Assembly (NCBI RefSeq): GCF_042140245.1 | Contig: NZ_CP159483.1 | Span: 930,001 to 994,000 of the forward strand | DNA: 64,000 nucleotides | Source of the DNA: MH13 sp042140245 | GTDB taxonomy: Bacteria > Pseudomonadota > Alphaproteobacteria > Rhizobiales > MH13 | Direction: 5' to 3' | Part shown: positions 8,622 through 17,801 of the stretch, piece by piece | Position numbering within the stretch: position 1 is the stretch's first letter | Layout of the letters: every line of letters begins with the position of its first letter | Position numbers and translations under genes: made by a program | The notes under the pieces: model-generated | Database searches by the model: none | Told to the model about the DNA's origin: nothing | Seen by the model: the letters and a program-made list of their open reading frames with translations, nothing else

Positions 8622-9209
8622 TTAACGGGCCTCGATCACTGGGCCATAGCGGTTCTCGATCAGGCGCACATCGCCGTCGGCTACGAGGAAAGTCAGGTTG
8701 ACGCCCCGACGCAAAACCAGATCGAAGTTCTCAGACAGCCCGTTTGCTTCAACGGTCAACGTGACTGAGACGGGGTTCACTGCTCTTTGAGAGATTTGGC
8801 CATCTGTCGTGGTGTCAATCACGACCGGACCACCATCTGCCACCACCAGACGTGCTGAGGCGGAGTCTGCATTTAGAAGGAAGAGGTGGACTTTGGATGG
8901 TTCAGTTCGGACGGGCTCCTGAAGAATGAAGGGGTCAGCACCATCACTCAAAATCGTGTAGTGACCACCTGCTTGTGCGCCATCCAGCTGTGCGGCAGAG
9001 ATTGCCACATAGGTCTCCTCAGGCAGTTCACCGGCTGAGAAGGACCGCCCAAAGAGGTCTACAGAGGCATCAACAATCCCGATCCGGCGCACAAACAATG
9101 CGTCGTTGGGTACGGCTGCGCCATAGAGCCCATCTTCAATCTCCGCCCGTGCAGGCGAGACAAAAGCAACAAGCATTGCACATAAAAGTAGGCCGCATGT
9201 CCGCGTCAT
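8622..9209 (-). CDS. algF: AlgF-like alginate O-acetylation protein
   Basis: This 195-residue periplasmic protein has a signal peptide (LLLCAMLVAFVSPARA) followed by a beta-rich body. AlgF is a non-catalytic adaptor in polymannuronate acetylation that interacts with AlgI, AlgJ and AlgX. The assignment rests on the first position in an AlgF-I-J-X-like operon, the length, and the recognisable start EDGLYGAAVPNDALFVRR. The ATG at 9207-9209 follows AAAGGA at a suitable distance; a longer frame to 9266 has no such site. It is divergent from the RTX gene across a 319-base spacer that likely holds both promoters. Confidence 0.75.
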   Translation of the reverse strand: MTRTCGLLLCAMLVAFVSPARAEIEDGLYGAAVPNDALFVRRIGIVDASVDLFGRSFSAGELPEETYVAISAAQLDGAQAGGHYTILSDGADPFILQEPVRTEPSKVHLFLLNADSASARLVVADGGPVVIDTTTDGQISQRAVNPVSVTLTVEANGLSENFDLVLRRGVNLTFLVADGDVRLIENRYGPVIEAR

Positions 9210-9528
9210 CGGGTGATCCTTTCGGTTTGCGAAGGATCTAAACCAGCGGATCGACGGCGTGGGCACGGCAATGGCACAGCGGCGCTATGCAGGGGTATAG
9301 GCGACGCCTCTAAGGTCGAGCTGTCCTGCCGTAAAAGACTGAAATCGAAGCAACTATCCTTTCGAGACAGCACCTATCCCCATCCGCCGCCGCGCCCCTC
9401 AAGGTTTGACGTAATACATGCCGACGGTCGCCATCGCTCAGCACCTCACAGACGTGCAGCGTCCGACCTTGGTGCAGGCCTCAACCGATTGGCCAATGCA
9501 CTTTTTCAGACTTTGAAAAGGAAACACC
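9210..9528. promoter_or_regulatory. Divergent intergenic region, AlgF operon / RTX gene, with repeated CTATCC motif
   Basis: No gene is visible in these 319 bases. CTATCC occurs at 9354-9359 and again at 9374-9379, exactly 20 bases apart, about two DNA helical turns. A near match on the other strand (GGTATAGG, 9294-9301) faces the AlgF operon. The heptamer CCTATCC also occurs in three other spacers of the alginate locus, which suggests a shared regulator site. An AAAAGGA ribosome site lies just before the RTX start. No sigma-70 hexamers can be called with confidence. Confidence 0.35.
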
Positions 9529-12189
9529 ATGTCTAACAACAACGATCCGGCCCCGTTGGCCGGCACTGGCCAAAACGACATCATTGATGGCTCCAACCAG
9601 CCTGATCTGATCATCGGGCTCGCTGGTGATGATACTGTAGAAGCCGGAAAAGGCGCCGATACCATCTATGGCGATTTCATCGGCGAGAACCTGCTGCAGG
9701 CGACCGATAACGCCATCAGCTTTGACCAGTATGGCGCGAGCGGCCAATGGGCACTCAGTCAGGACGAAGCTGGCAACGCGCAGATGTCACAAACGGTGAC
9801 AACCATCGAAGGCGCTGAATATGAAATCGCTTTTGAGGTTGCCGCCAACCACGCGGCCGGGATGGTTTCGGGCCGCGTCGAAGTGCTGTGGAACAACGAT
9901 GTTGTTGGAACGTTTGACACTTCAAGCGGCGTATTCGCCGATGCTGTTTTGAATTTCACTGGCACAGGTGGAGAAGGTGAATTGACCTTCCGCGCCCTCC
10001 CCAGTGATGAAACCGGTGGTCCTGAGGTCAACACCGACGGTCCGGTTTTCTGGTACGAAAAAAGCGTCGACGTTCAGGGCCAGCAGGTCGAGGTTAAAGC
10101 CTTTGCCGAAGGGCAGACCAACATATACCAGGTTCTCGATGGTGAGCTGAACATCTTTAACCCTGAGACAGCGACCTACACACCTGCTGGCGCTGCGGCG
10201 ACGGTCGTTGTCAATGCTATTGGCTTCAATCAGCAAGATGATCTGATCTATGGCATCGCTGTGAGAAACGGGACTGACGCGCTCGGCAACGCCGTGTCGC
10301 AAACTGACCTGGTGATGTACGATGCCGAGGGTCATGCCTACCGCGTGGGTGAAACGCCTTATCGCTCTTGGACGGGCGATTTCGATGAGAACGGCAATCT
10401 TTGGGCCTTCGAGTCTGATCTTGATCGTATCACGATGATTGACGTGGACCAGAAGGACGCGGACGGCAATCCTGTCTCGACGACCTTTAAGTTCCCCAGC
10501 GATCTGGTGACGGACAAGCTCTGGGATGTTGCCTATGATGCCGAAGCAAAAAGCTTCTTCGGCCTTGTACGCCCCTCTGCTGAGGGCAAGGCGACCAAAC
10601 TGATTCAGATCGATATCTCAGATGTTGAAGCGGGCGGCCAGCCTGCAATGACGAGCATCCCCGTGGTCAGCACCAAGGTTGATGGCGAGATGCTTGATGG
10701 CGTCCCTGATATCACGTTCGGTGCGTTTATCATTGACGGCGATGGTAACCTCTATGCCGGTGGCAATGGTGGCGATCATGACATGAACGACAGCACTGGC
10801 ATCAGTGGCGGGATCTATCGCATCAACAAGACGGACGATGGAAACGCCTATCTTGAACTCGTCAGCGACGCGCCACGCGCCTACAGCAATGACGGTGCTG
10901 TTGATCCGCGATCAATGGACCCCTTCACTGAGTTTGATCCCTCAGCGGTCGTGCTGATCCGTGGCCCGGAGCTCTATGAGGCAGAGGATCCATCTGAAAG
11001 CTATAACGATGACATTCATGCTGGAGCCGACAAGGATCTGACCTACGGCGGCTATGGTGATGATAAGGTTGTCGGCAGTTCATTGGGCGACGAACTTCAC
11101 GGTGACGTGGGCGACGATGAGCTGTATGGCGGCGCAGGGCCAGGCTACGAAACCAGCCTGATCTCCTTCTATGACGACCAAGGGCTTCGCTACGATCAGT
11201 TCGGCAATCTTCTGCCGGAAGATGATGACGTGCTTTTCGGTGGCGTCGGCAACGATCTTCTAGACGGTTCTGCGGGGCACGACACCCTCCGTGGAGGCCT
11301 GGGAGATGACACCCTTCAAGGCGGAACTGGGCATGACACTCTGTTCGGCGATGAAGGCAATGACCAGCTCAACGGCGGCCGAGAGAATGATATCCTGTCC
11401 GGCGGTGACGGTGACGACCGACTGGAAGGCGGTTCTGGCGCGGACACTCTGCGGGGCGACTCGGGCGCAGACACCCTTTTGGGTGGTTCGGGCGAAGATC
11501 ACCTCCATGGAGGCAAGGGCGCTGATTCATTGAACGGTGGGTCGCAGGACGACATGCTGTTTGGCGATGCAGGTGCCGACACGCTGACCGGTGGCTCTGG
11601 TGATGACACGCTTTCAGGCGGAAGTGACAACGACCTCCTTTCTGGTGGATCAGGAGCTGATACCCTCAAAGGTGACGACGGTCGCGATCATCTCAAGGGT
11701 GGCCATGGTGACGATGTGCTCCATGGTGGTGCCGGTAAGGACAAGCTGAACGGCGGGTCGGACAACGATGTTTTGTACGGCGACGACGATCATGACTACC
11801 TTCACGGGTACAATGGCAACGACGTGCTCTATGGCGGCCAAGGGAACGACAAGATTCTCTTCGGCAAGGGCACAGATACTGCCTTCGGTGGTTCGGGCAA
11901 CGATACCTTCATCCTGAAAACCAATGACATGGATGGCTCTGAGAACCGGATTTCAGACTTTGCCCGAAACGCCCAGGAGTCTGATCAATTGGACTTGCGC
12001 GATTTGAAGCTGCAAGACAGTCACGACGATGCCTTCGATTGGATTGCGCAACAGCTTTCCAATGAAGACAATGGTGACATTGTGCTCAATCTCGATGATG
12101 GCACGTCCATTCGGTTTGCTGCCCACCAGGGAAGCTCTGGTTATCAAGATGATTTCCGGGACGAGATTCTTGATGGTCTTCTGATCTAA
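9529..12189 (+). CDS. RTX-type calcium-binding protein with propeller-like N-terminal region
   Basis: This 886-residue acidic protein has a short leading pair of RTX-like nonapeptides (residues about 12-50). Next come a beta-sandwich resembling sugar-binding modules (about 55-165) and a region resembling DUF6923 propellers (about 195-480). A long array of GGxGxDxLx-type repeats (about 500-800) follows. The C-terminus ends DEILDGLLI, the hydrophobic tail type used as a type I secretion signal; there is no Sec signal. It is probably exported by the ABC/HlyD pair at 25.8-29.0 kb and calcium-folded outside the cell. The repeats resemble R-modules of secreted alginate epimerases, but no epimerase domain is present. 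A matrix or adhesive role is inference. Confidence 0.85.
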   Translation: MSNNNDPAPLAGTGQNDIIDGSNQPDLIIGLAGDDTVEAGKGADTIYGDFIGENLLQATDNAISFDQYGASGQWALSQDEAGNAQMSQTVTTIEGAEYEIAFEVAANHAAGMVSGRVEVLWNNDVVGTFDTSSGVFADAVLNFTGTGGEGELTFRALPSDETGGPEVNTDGPVFWYEKSVDVQGQQVEVKAFAEGQTNIYQVLDGELNIFNPETATYTPAGAAATVVVNAIGFNQQDDLIYGIAVRNGTDALGNAVSQTDLVMYDAEGHAYRVGETPYRSWTGDFDENGNLWAFESDLDRITMIDVDQKDADGNPVSTTFKFPSDLVTDKLWDVAYDAEAKSFFGLVRPSAEGKATKLIQIDISDVEAGGQPAMTSIPVVSTKVDGEMLDGVPDITFGAFIIDGDGNLYAGGNGGDHDMNDSTGISGGIYRINKTDDGNAYLELVSDAPRAYSNDGAVDPRSMDPFTEFDPSAVVLIRGPELYEAEDPSESYNDDIHAGADKDLTYGGYGDDKVVGSSLGDELHGDVGDDELYGGAGPGYETSLISFYDDQGLRYDQFGNLLPEDDDVLFGGVGNDLLDGSAGHDTLRGGLGDDTLQGGTGHDTLFGDEGNDQLNGGRENDILSGGDGDDRLEGGSGADTLRGDSGADTLLGGSGEDHLHGGKGADSLNGGSQDDMLFGDAGADTLTGGSGDDTLSGGSDNDLLSGGSGADTLKGDDGRDHLKGGHGDDVLHGGAGKDKLNGGSDNDVLYGDDDHDYLHGYNGNDVLYGGQGNDKILFGKGTDTAFGGSGNDTFILKTNDMDGSENRISDFARNAQESDQLDLRDLKLQDSHDDAFDWIAQQLSNEDNGDIVLNLDDGTSIRFAAHQGSSGYQDDFRDEILDGLLI

Positions 12190-12203
12190 GGTTCCCCATC
12201 AAT

Positions 12204-12233
12204 AAGGCCGTGGTTCTTGGAAACCGCGGCCTT
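12204..12233 (+). terminator. Hairpin after the RTX gene
   Basis: AAGGCCGTGGTT (12204-12215) pairs with AAACCGCGGCCTT (12221-12233) through a short loop, allowing one G-T pair. It lies 15 bases after the RTX stop and has only a short T-run. It may act with the stronger hairpin that follows. Confidence 0.6.
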
Positions 12234-12248
12234 TCAACGCCAATTGTT

Positions 12249-12280
12249 AAGGGCACCCGGGGTTTCCGGGTGCCCTTTTT
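12249..12280 (+). terminator. Rho-independent terminator of the RTX gene
   Basis: AAGGGCACCCGG (12249-12260) and CCGGGTGCCCTT (12266-12277) form a perfect G+C-rich stem with a five-base loop. The right arm runs into TTTTT at 12276-12280. This is a classical intrinsic terminator and the second of a tandem pair, so the RTX gene looks monocistronic. Confidence 0.9.
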
Positions 12281-13016
12281 CTTGCTTTGCTTTTGCTGAC
12301 CGTCCGATCAGCAGATCTTGCGTATCGGCTTGGCGGGCTGAAGCTCTTTGCGTGCTCAGTAGATCTCCTGCGTCACGCTCCATCTCTAAAACCTCACGCT
12401 GTTTCTCTGGCAGAGCAGGCTCAAAGAGGATCTAAGCTCGAGCAAGGAACAGCGCGCTGATGTGGCAGTGGCTTCCTTGCCTTGACCGAAGGTGCAACAG
12501 ACCCGTTGGTCAAAGCGATGCTTTGCCACAGCGGGTCTGCAGCTTAGCCCTGAACCAGGAGCGAGCAACGGGCGAACCTCGCATGCCTGCCTGCAAGATT
12601 GCCTGATCCTGATGACCCCGAGATGATGTCATCCATGCATGTGATGCTGATGTCGGTTTGCCGCTGTTCGCGGCCAAGGCGCACAACTGTGGTGGGCCTT
12701 GTAACTACTTCCTTTGCCATGGTGACCCGACACGAGTCACCGGACCCCCTACCAAGAGAGTCCGGTGCTGCTGATCCTGTTGGTTTGACAGATAGGCAGT
12801 GGCGCGGAACGCCCGCTTTCAATGGGGAGGGTAGGTGTATCGCAGCCAGATTTGCCGTCTCGCACCGGCAAGGACCTGTGATTGAACATTAGCCCCTTGC
12901 ACTGGGTACTGGTTTAAACCGACTGCTTGATCATCATTGAGCAAACAGTTCCGCGTCTGGGAGACGGCCTCGATCGCACTGATGCGGGCATTGTTACGTT
13001 CATGCCCGCGGCGGCT
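12281..13016. other. 736-base gene-poor spacer with two hairpins
   Basis: No convincing protein gene is seen; the open frames have no ribosome site or recognisable product. Two strong dyads stand out. TGCA-ACAGACCCG near 12493-12505 pairs with CGGGTCTGCA at 12532-12541, and its loop contains a nested CAAAG/CTTTG hairpin. CACCGGAC (12738-12745) pairs with GTCCGGTG (12760-12767). The region lies between the ends of the RTX gene and the AlgK-like gene, so a small RNA or processing elements are possible. Nothing here proves transcription. Confidence 0.4.
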
Positions 13017-14348
13017 TTAGATACCAAGAGGCCCCATTGCGCCAGCCAAAGCCCTGGCCGTCGCAGACCGCATAGGGCCGAGACGACATGTGTCTGAAAT
13101 GTCTGTGTCCAGACAAAAGGCTGTTATCGCCTCTATCGTTGCCAGAGTAAGGTATCCGGACTGCCTTTGACGATAATAGCCGCGATGAGCCAACTCGGAT
13201 TGAAGCAAGCGCACATAATCATTGGGGAAGTGACGAGCCAGACGAGCCAAGGCGCGGCCGTTCCCTTGTTCTGCTTCAGACGTCCAAATTGTAAGGGCTT
13301 GAGCCCGATCCTGCGGGGATGGACGAACGGCCATCAGATGGTCTGCCAGGGTGAATGAAGCCCGGCTGTAGCCTTCCTGAATAAGGTCTTCCAACAACAG
13401 GCGAGCGCGCGGTCGGTTAGGGGCAACACTATCGCTGTCGGCCAGCAATCGAGCCAGGCGATAGCGCGCTGACTGATGGCCTGATGCCGCCGCAAACTCA
13501 AGAAGCTCCAAGGTGACCCCCGTATCAGCGGACACAATCCGACCGGTGTCGATAGCCCGCGCTAGAGCTATTGCCGATGAGATGTGACCGGATTCAACGC
13601 CAAGGCAAAGAAGCTGAAGAGCTTCGGCTGGATCAGCGTCAACGACCGTCCCGTCCAGCAGCATTCTTGCAAGCCTATATCGTGCGCTGGTGTGTCCCTC
13701 TGCCTCGGACTGACGCAAAAGAGCAACTGCTCGGACAATATCAGGCGCTACGCTTTCTGGATCCGCCAGCAGTAGGGCAAGCCGATACCGCGCATAAGCA
13801 TGTCCGGCCTCCACTGCAGTCTCATACAAGTCCATGACTTCTGCAAAATCAGCAGGACTGACGGCATCGCTTTCCAGCGCTCGTGCCAGAGTTGCTATTG
13901 AGGATGTGTGACCTTGATCCACACCCAAGCGAAGCAGGCGCCGCGCTTCCACTGGGTCGGAGGCGATACCCGTGCCGCTCAAAAGCGCACGCGCCAGTTT
14001 GTAACGAGCCCCTGCGTGACCTGCGCTTTCAGCCATTCTCCAATAGCGGACGGCCAAGGTCATATCACTCTCGATACCAATGCCTTTTTCGTAGAGACGC
14101 GCTATCCGGACTTGAGAACGGACATCGCCGGCCTCGGCTTGTTCGACAAGCGCGCCAATGTCGGCTTGCTGAGGAGAGGCATTTGGTGAGTCCGTTGTGT
14201 TTTCGGCCGCCTGAGGGGTGCAGGTGTTTTCTTCAACCACGGGGACCAAGGCGCTGTCGGCGTTCGCACTGCGAACGGACGGTGCACCCACAGAGCAAAT
14301 TGCTAAGGCCGCCAGAACTATAAGAAAGAAGCGTGGTTGGTGGGCCAT
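13017..14348 (-). CDS. algK: AlgK-like Sel1/TPR repeat protein
   Basis: This 443-residue exported protein has a signal peptide (hydrophobic FFLIVLAALAICSVGAPSV) and then about eight Sel1-type repeats built on GHxxARYRLARLL, spaced about 36 residues. AlgK is a Sel1/TPR lipoprotein that scaffolds the alginate export complex between AlgX, Alg44 and the AlgE porin. The sequence places it in that class, and its position beside alg44 supports the role. No clear lipobox is seen at the signal cleavage site, unlike Pseudomonas AlgK. The ATG at 14348 follows GGGAGAA; an upstream in-frame start is less likely. It is transcribed away from alg44. Confidence 0.68.
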   Translation of the reverse strand: MAHQPRFFLIVLAALAICSVGAPSVRSANADSALVPVVEENTCTPQAAENTTDSPNASPQQADIGALVEQAEAGDVRSQVRIARLYEKGIGIESDMTLAVRYWRMAESAGHAGARYKLARALLSGTGIASDPVEARRLLRLGVDQGHTSSIATLARALESDAVSPADFAEVMDLYETAVEAGHAYARYRLALLLADPESVAPDIVRAVALLRQSEAEGHTSARYRLARMLLDGTVVDADPAEALQLLCLGVESGHISSAIALARAIDTGRIVSADTGVTLELLEFAAASGHQSARYRLARLLADSDSVAPNRPRARLLLEDLIQEGYSRASFTLADHLMAVRPSPQDRAQALTIWTSEAEQGNGRALARLARHFPNDYVRLLQSELAHRGYYRQRQSGYLTLATIEAITAFCLDTDISDTCRLGPMRSATARALAGAMGPLGI

Positions 14349-14678
14349 TGTCGGTTCTCCCGCTAACAGAGTGCATGGGTACAAGCTTCAGAGGCGAACG
14401 CCCCACCCCAGCTAGGCCGGGTTGCTCATCTGGTCGGGTTCACAGCCCGGTTGCTCGTATTCATGATACGGCGCTCTCCGCGGCACTAGGATCACATCCG
14501 GCTAGCGAGAGCCTCAAAAGTACAGGCTCGTACCTTTTGGAATAGAACCCGGCGCCCAAGTCCAAACCTGCCTTCTGGGGGTGTGACTATACGTTTGCGA
14601 CAACTGCTACTCCTATCCTCCCACCCTTTCCGTCCCGCTTGGGCCTAAAGACTATGGGAACCGAGAGGAGAGCGAGTT
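14349..14678. promoter_or_regulatory. Divergent intergenic region, AlgK-like / alg44, with CCTATCC
   Basis: These 330 bases hold no visible gene. CCTATCC is at 14612-14618, 61 bases before the alg44 start, with a related CTATAC at 14587-14592. Two near-identical stretches, CCGGGTTGCTC near 14417 and CCCGGTTGCTC near 14446, form an imperfect direct repeat. GAGAGGAGAG before 14672 is the alg44 ribosome site. Confidence 0.3.
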
Positions 14679-16097
14679 TTGAAGATACGTCACGAACGGC
14701 CTTTGTCCGACTTGTCGTTTCAAGTCTGCGCCCCTTTGGGTCTTGAACTGGCCCGGGGTGAAAGGATCGATATCAAAAACTGGTCGTTACGCGGGTTCGA
14801 GTTTCCTGGCGACAGCGACATCATGCCGAAAGAGGCCATCCTATCTATCCCATTTCAGGGCGTGGATATCCGTTTTCCTGTGCGTCTTGTTGCCGAAAAA
14901 GGCTCTCGCTTCTTATGTTTTGACGGCTTGTCCGGTCGGCAGCGAGAGACGCTTGCGGTTTTTTACCATTCCATATTGTCAGGCCGGATGGCGTCTACCA
15001 ACGATGTGATCACCAGTCTGGACACGCCGGTCGACCTCGTCCCGATGGAAGAAACCGAGGAAGAAAAGGCAGCGGCGACGGCCAACACTGTCCCACGTCC
15101 AGCGCGCATTCTAGCGATGTCACTGATCTACTTTGTCGTTGCAGTGATCGTGTTTTCTACCCTTGGAAAGGGTATATATGCGCGCGTTGCCACCATCTCG
15201 GTTGAAAACGCGCGTATCGAAGCGCCCCTTACTCCACTGCTGGCGGCGCAAGGCGGCTATGTCGATGAAATCCTTGTTGAACCTGGCGATGACGTGCGTG
15301 CGGGTCAGGTTTTGGTGCGTGTCGAAACGCCCGAAGGTGAAGCGAATCTGGCAGAGGTTCGCAGTCGTATTTCATTGCTAGAAGACCGGATCGAACGCCT
15401 GCGACAACGCGCAGAGGGTTATGCGAACACGCTTGCCGCCGTTCGATTGTCACTGGTCGACGCTCTAAACACCAGTAGACCGCAAGACCGGGCGGCGAAC
15501 CTTATGGCCCTCAACGCGTTTGACGGGCGTTATGCTGCCGACCATCAAGCGCTTTTCGATGTTCTGACCAACGTTGAAAAAGAGATAGAGGACACCGACG
15601 ACGAGCTTCGCAGGCTACGGCGCGAGCGCGGTCGATTGCGCAGCGCAGCTGATGCGCTCCATGTCATGGCACCGCACGATGGTACGGTAACGGATATCCA
15701 CGTGCTTGACGGTCAGTTTGTTGCGCGCGGCGGTGCCGTGCTGCTGATGGAGAATGTGTCATCTCGCGTGGCCCGCGGGTGGGTGGACCAGTCAATGAGT
15801 GCTGCGCTTTATACCGGCATGGCGATCACGGTGACGGCCAACACTCAACTTGGTTTGCAGCACCTTTCCGGGGAAATTGTCGAGCTTGAAGCTGGTATCG
15901 ACCCCGATCTGTCGCCAGACTTCGGTATGCTGATTTCCGTGGTGTTCACCGACCTAACACCGGAGCAGTCACGGACGGAGCTACCACATCTTATGCCTGT
16001 CCATATTGAGGCATCACGCCCATGGGCTCAGCGTGTACGGCACTACCAAGTTCGAGTCAGACTATGGGTAGAGGACTGGTACGATGTCCCTGCCTGA
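14679..16097 (+). CDS. alg44: Alg44-like alginate synthase co-factor (PilZ plus membrane-fusion domain)
   Basis: This 472-residue protein has an N-terminal PilZ-like domain (about residues 1-110), one membrane helix (about 143-165) and a periplasmic biotinyl-lipoyl/HlyD-like part with a helical hairpin. Alg44 binds cyclic di-GMP and activates Alg8. The PilZ motif reads NWSLRG, the (D/N)xSxxG class with Asn for Asp, and the preceding arginine motif is compressed to RHER. Cyclic di-GMP control is therefore plausible but not certain. The start is a TTG preceded by GAGAGGAGAG. The end overlaps the alg8 start by 14 bases, indicating one transcription unit and a fixed stoichiometry. Confidence 0.83.
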   Translation: MKIRHERPLSDLSFQVCAPLGLELARGERIDIKNWSLRGFEFPGDSDIMPKEAILSIPFQGVDIRFPVRLVAEKGSRFLCFDGLSGRQRETLAVFYHSILSGRMASTNDVITSLDTPVDLVPMEETEEEKAAATANTVPRPARILAMSLIYFVVAVIVFSTLGKGIYARVATISVENARIEAPLTPLLAAQGGYVDEILVEPGDDVRAGQVLVRVETPEGEANLAEVRSRISLLEDRIERLRQRAEGYANTLAAVRLSLVDALNTSRPQDRAANLMALNAFDGRYAADHQALFDVLTNVEKEIEDTDDELRRLRRERGRLRSAADALHVMAPHDGTVTDIHVLDGQFVARGGAVLLMENVSSRVARGWVDQSMSAALYTGMAITVTANTQLGLQHLSGEIVELEAGIDPDLSPDFGMLISVVFTDLTPEQSRTELPHLMPVHIEASRPWAQRVRHYQVRVRLWVEDWYDVPA

Positions 16098-17670
16098 ATC
16101 GGACTATGCCTTTCGCAAGAGCCTAACGGCACGATTGCATCATCTCACGACGCCCGCAAAGCGTGGCCTGGCAAAATGGCGGCCTCTTCAGTTGGCGGTT
16201 TTCCTTTTGCTGGTCACAGCGATTGGCTGGCTTCTGGTGAACACACACAACCGCTTCTTTCAGCCTGATACGCTGCAAATCACGATCATTCTTGGGGTGT
16301 TGGGGCTTTGGCGATTTGGGTGGTGGTTCACCCATGCTGTTCGGGCGGAGATCTATCGACGCGTTCATTGGCCAGACATGCGCCAACGTGCTGACCAAGT
16401 GTGGAACAGCGGTTGGCGACCGCGCCGTTTGCACATTCAGATGACCACATACTTTGAAGAGCCATCCATCACCGAGCGTGTCATAGGCTCCATACTTGGC
16501 CAGATCCGTCGGGAGCGCATTCCAACAACGCTCTATATAGGCACCGGCTCGGCCTATGATGAGATGATCATTCGTTCTTTTGTCGAGAAACACGCTCAGG
16601 ACATCCCCAGCGACTTGGCGGAGCTTGTGTTTCTTCGTCAAAATCAACCAGGCAAGCGGATGGCGATCGGCATGATCCTTCGGTCGATCAGCCGAAGCGA
16701 TGTTGATCCTAATGATCTGATCATTTTCATGGATGGCGACGCATTGTTTGGGACCAATGTCTTGGAAAAGACATTGTCGATGTTTGGTGCCGACCCTGAA
16801 CTGCAAGCACTGACGACTGACGAGGAAGTCATATGCTACGGGCCTGAGTGGATCAGCGCCTGGCTTTCGATGCGGTTTGCGCAGCGTCGCCTTGCAATGC
16901 AAAGCCATGCACTCTCAGACAAGGTCTTGACCTTGACGGGCCGTATGTCGGTTTTCCGCGCCAACCACATTCTTGCAGAGCGGTTCATTCGAACCATCGA
17001 GGCCGACCATCTGGATCATTGGTTATGGGGCCGCTTCCGGTTTCTGTCCGGCGATGACAAGTCATCCTGGTACCACCTGCTCACCCGCGGCGCCAAAATG
17101 ACCTATGTACCTGATGCTACCGTCTATACGATTGAGGTTATTAAGGAAAATGGCCTTGGACGTATGGTTCAAAACTTCCGGCGATGGTCCGGCAACATGC
17201 TCCGCAACGGCAGTCGCGCCATTGCCCTTGGCCCGAAAACTGTGAAGCCTTTCATTTGGTGGTGCTTGGTTGATCAACGCATCGCCATGTGGACCATGAT
17301 GGTGTCCCCCACGCTGGCTCTCCTGGCGACATTTCAAGAGCCCGCTTACCTTTGGTCTTGTCTAATCTGGGTGGCCTTCAGCCGTCTGGTTCTTTGTCTT
17401 TTTCTTTTCCGTTACAGTCGCCAGGTCGATCTGTCGTGGCCCTTTATTTTGTATCTCAATCAGGTCATCAACGCGTCGGTGAAGATTTTCATGGTGTTCC
17501 ATCTGTCCAAGCAGAAATGGTCCAACCGCGGCAACCAAACTGCTGGCAATGATCAGGGTTGGGTCGCCACTTTGCAGAATGCGATGGCCAAGACACAATT
17601 GGTCGTGTCGGTATCTGGTTTTGTGACAATCCTTGCGATCTATATCGGCCTGTTGCCGAGCCCCTTCTGA
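16084..17670 (+). CDS. alg8: Alg8-like polymannuronan synthase, glycosyltransferase family 2
   Basis: This 528-residue inner-membrane enzyme polymerises GDP-mannuronate into polymannuronate. Two N-terminal helices (about residues 36-53 and 64-82) precede the GT2 catalytic domain, and a helical cluster follows at the C-terminus. Catalytic-type motifs are FMDGDA (DGD at 217-219), TTDEEV near 244-249, LSGDD near 321-325 and the acceptor motif QNFRRW (363-368). The length and membrane layout match Alg8. Overlap with the PilZ protein gene separates it from cellulose or hyaluronan synthases. It is 131 bases upstream of algA, with a dyad in that spacer. Confidence 0.88.
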   Translation: MSLPESDYAFRKSLTARLHHLTTPAKRGLAKWRPLQLAVFLLLVTAIGWLLVNTHNRFFQPDTLQITIILGVLGLWRFGWWFTHAVRAEIYRRVHWPDMRQRADQVWNSGWRPRRLHIQMTTYFEEPSITERVIGSILGQIRRERIPTTLYIGTGSAYDEMIIRSFVEKHAQDIPSDLAELVFLRQNQPGKRMAIGMILRSISRSDVDPNDLIIFMDGDALFGTNVLEKTLSMFGADPELQALTTDEEVICYGPEWISAWLSMRFAQRRLAMQSHALSDKVLTLTGRMSVFRANHILAERFIRTIEADHLDHWLWGRFRFLSGDDKSSWYHLLTRGAKMTYVPDATVYTIEVIKENGLGRMVQNFRRWSGNMLRNGSRAIALGPKTVKPFIWWCLVDQRIAMWTMMVSPTLALLATFQEPAYLWSCLIWVAFSRLVLCLFLFRYSRQVDLSWPFILYLNQVINASVKIFMVFHLSKQKWSNRGNQTAGNDQGWVATLQNAMAKTQLVVSVSGFVTILAIYIGLLPSPF

Positions 17671-17683
17671 GGATCATGCAACA

Positions 17684-17700
17684 CCTATCCGTTGGGATAG
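17684..17700. promoter_or_regulatory. CCTATCC motif and CTATCC/GGATAG dyad upstream of algA
   Basis: CTATCC (17685-17690), a four-base spacer and GGATAG (17695-17700) form a perfect inverted repeat inside the alg8-algA spacer, 102 bases before the algA start. The same CCTATCC heptamer occurs upstream of the RTX gene, alg44 and algD. This copy is the only palindromic one, as expected for a dimeric regulator site. Function is inferred from recurrence alone. Confidence 0.35.
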
Positions 17701-17801
17701 ATGTCCATCCGGAAGCGCGCTTTTCTCCCTCTGTCAGGTAGAAGAAGTCGGAGCCTGCGAACGGTAGAAAGTATTCCTGTCTATCAAATGGAGTACTTTC
17801 G

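Noticed and set aside
9558..11900. DNA tandem repeat or CRISPR-like array
   Set aside because: The repeating pattern is the protein-level RTX nonapeptide; the DNA copies diverge and there are no spacers.
9529..12189. Secreted mannuronan C5-epimerase (AlgE type)
   Set aside because: Only the RTX repeats are shared. I see no beta-helix catalytic module and no epimerase active-site motif.
12544..12892. Small genes in the RTX-AlgK spacer
   Set aside because: Frames of 92 and 97 codons overlap on opposite strands, lack ribosome sites and contain the hairpins; no coding signal is visible.
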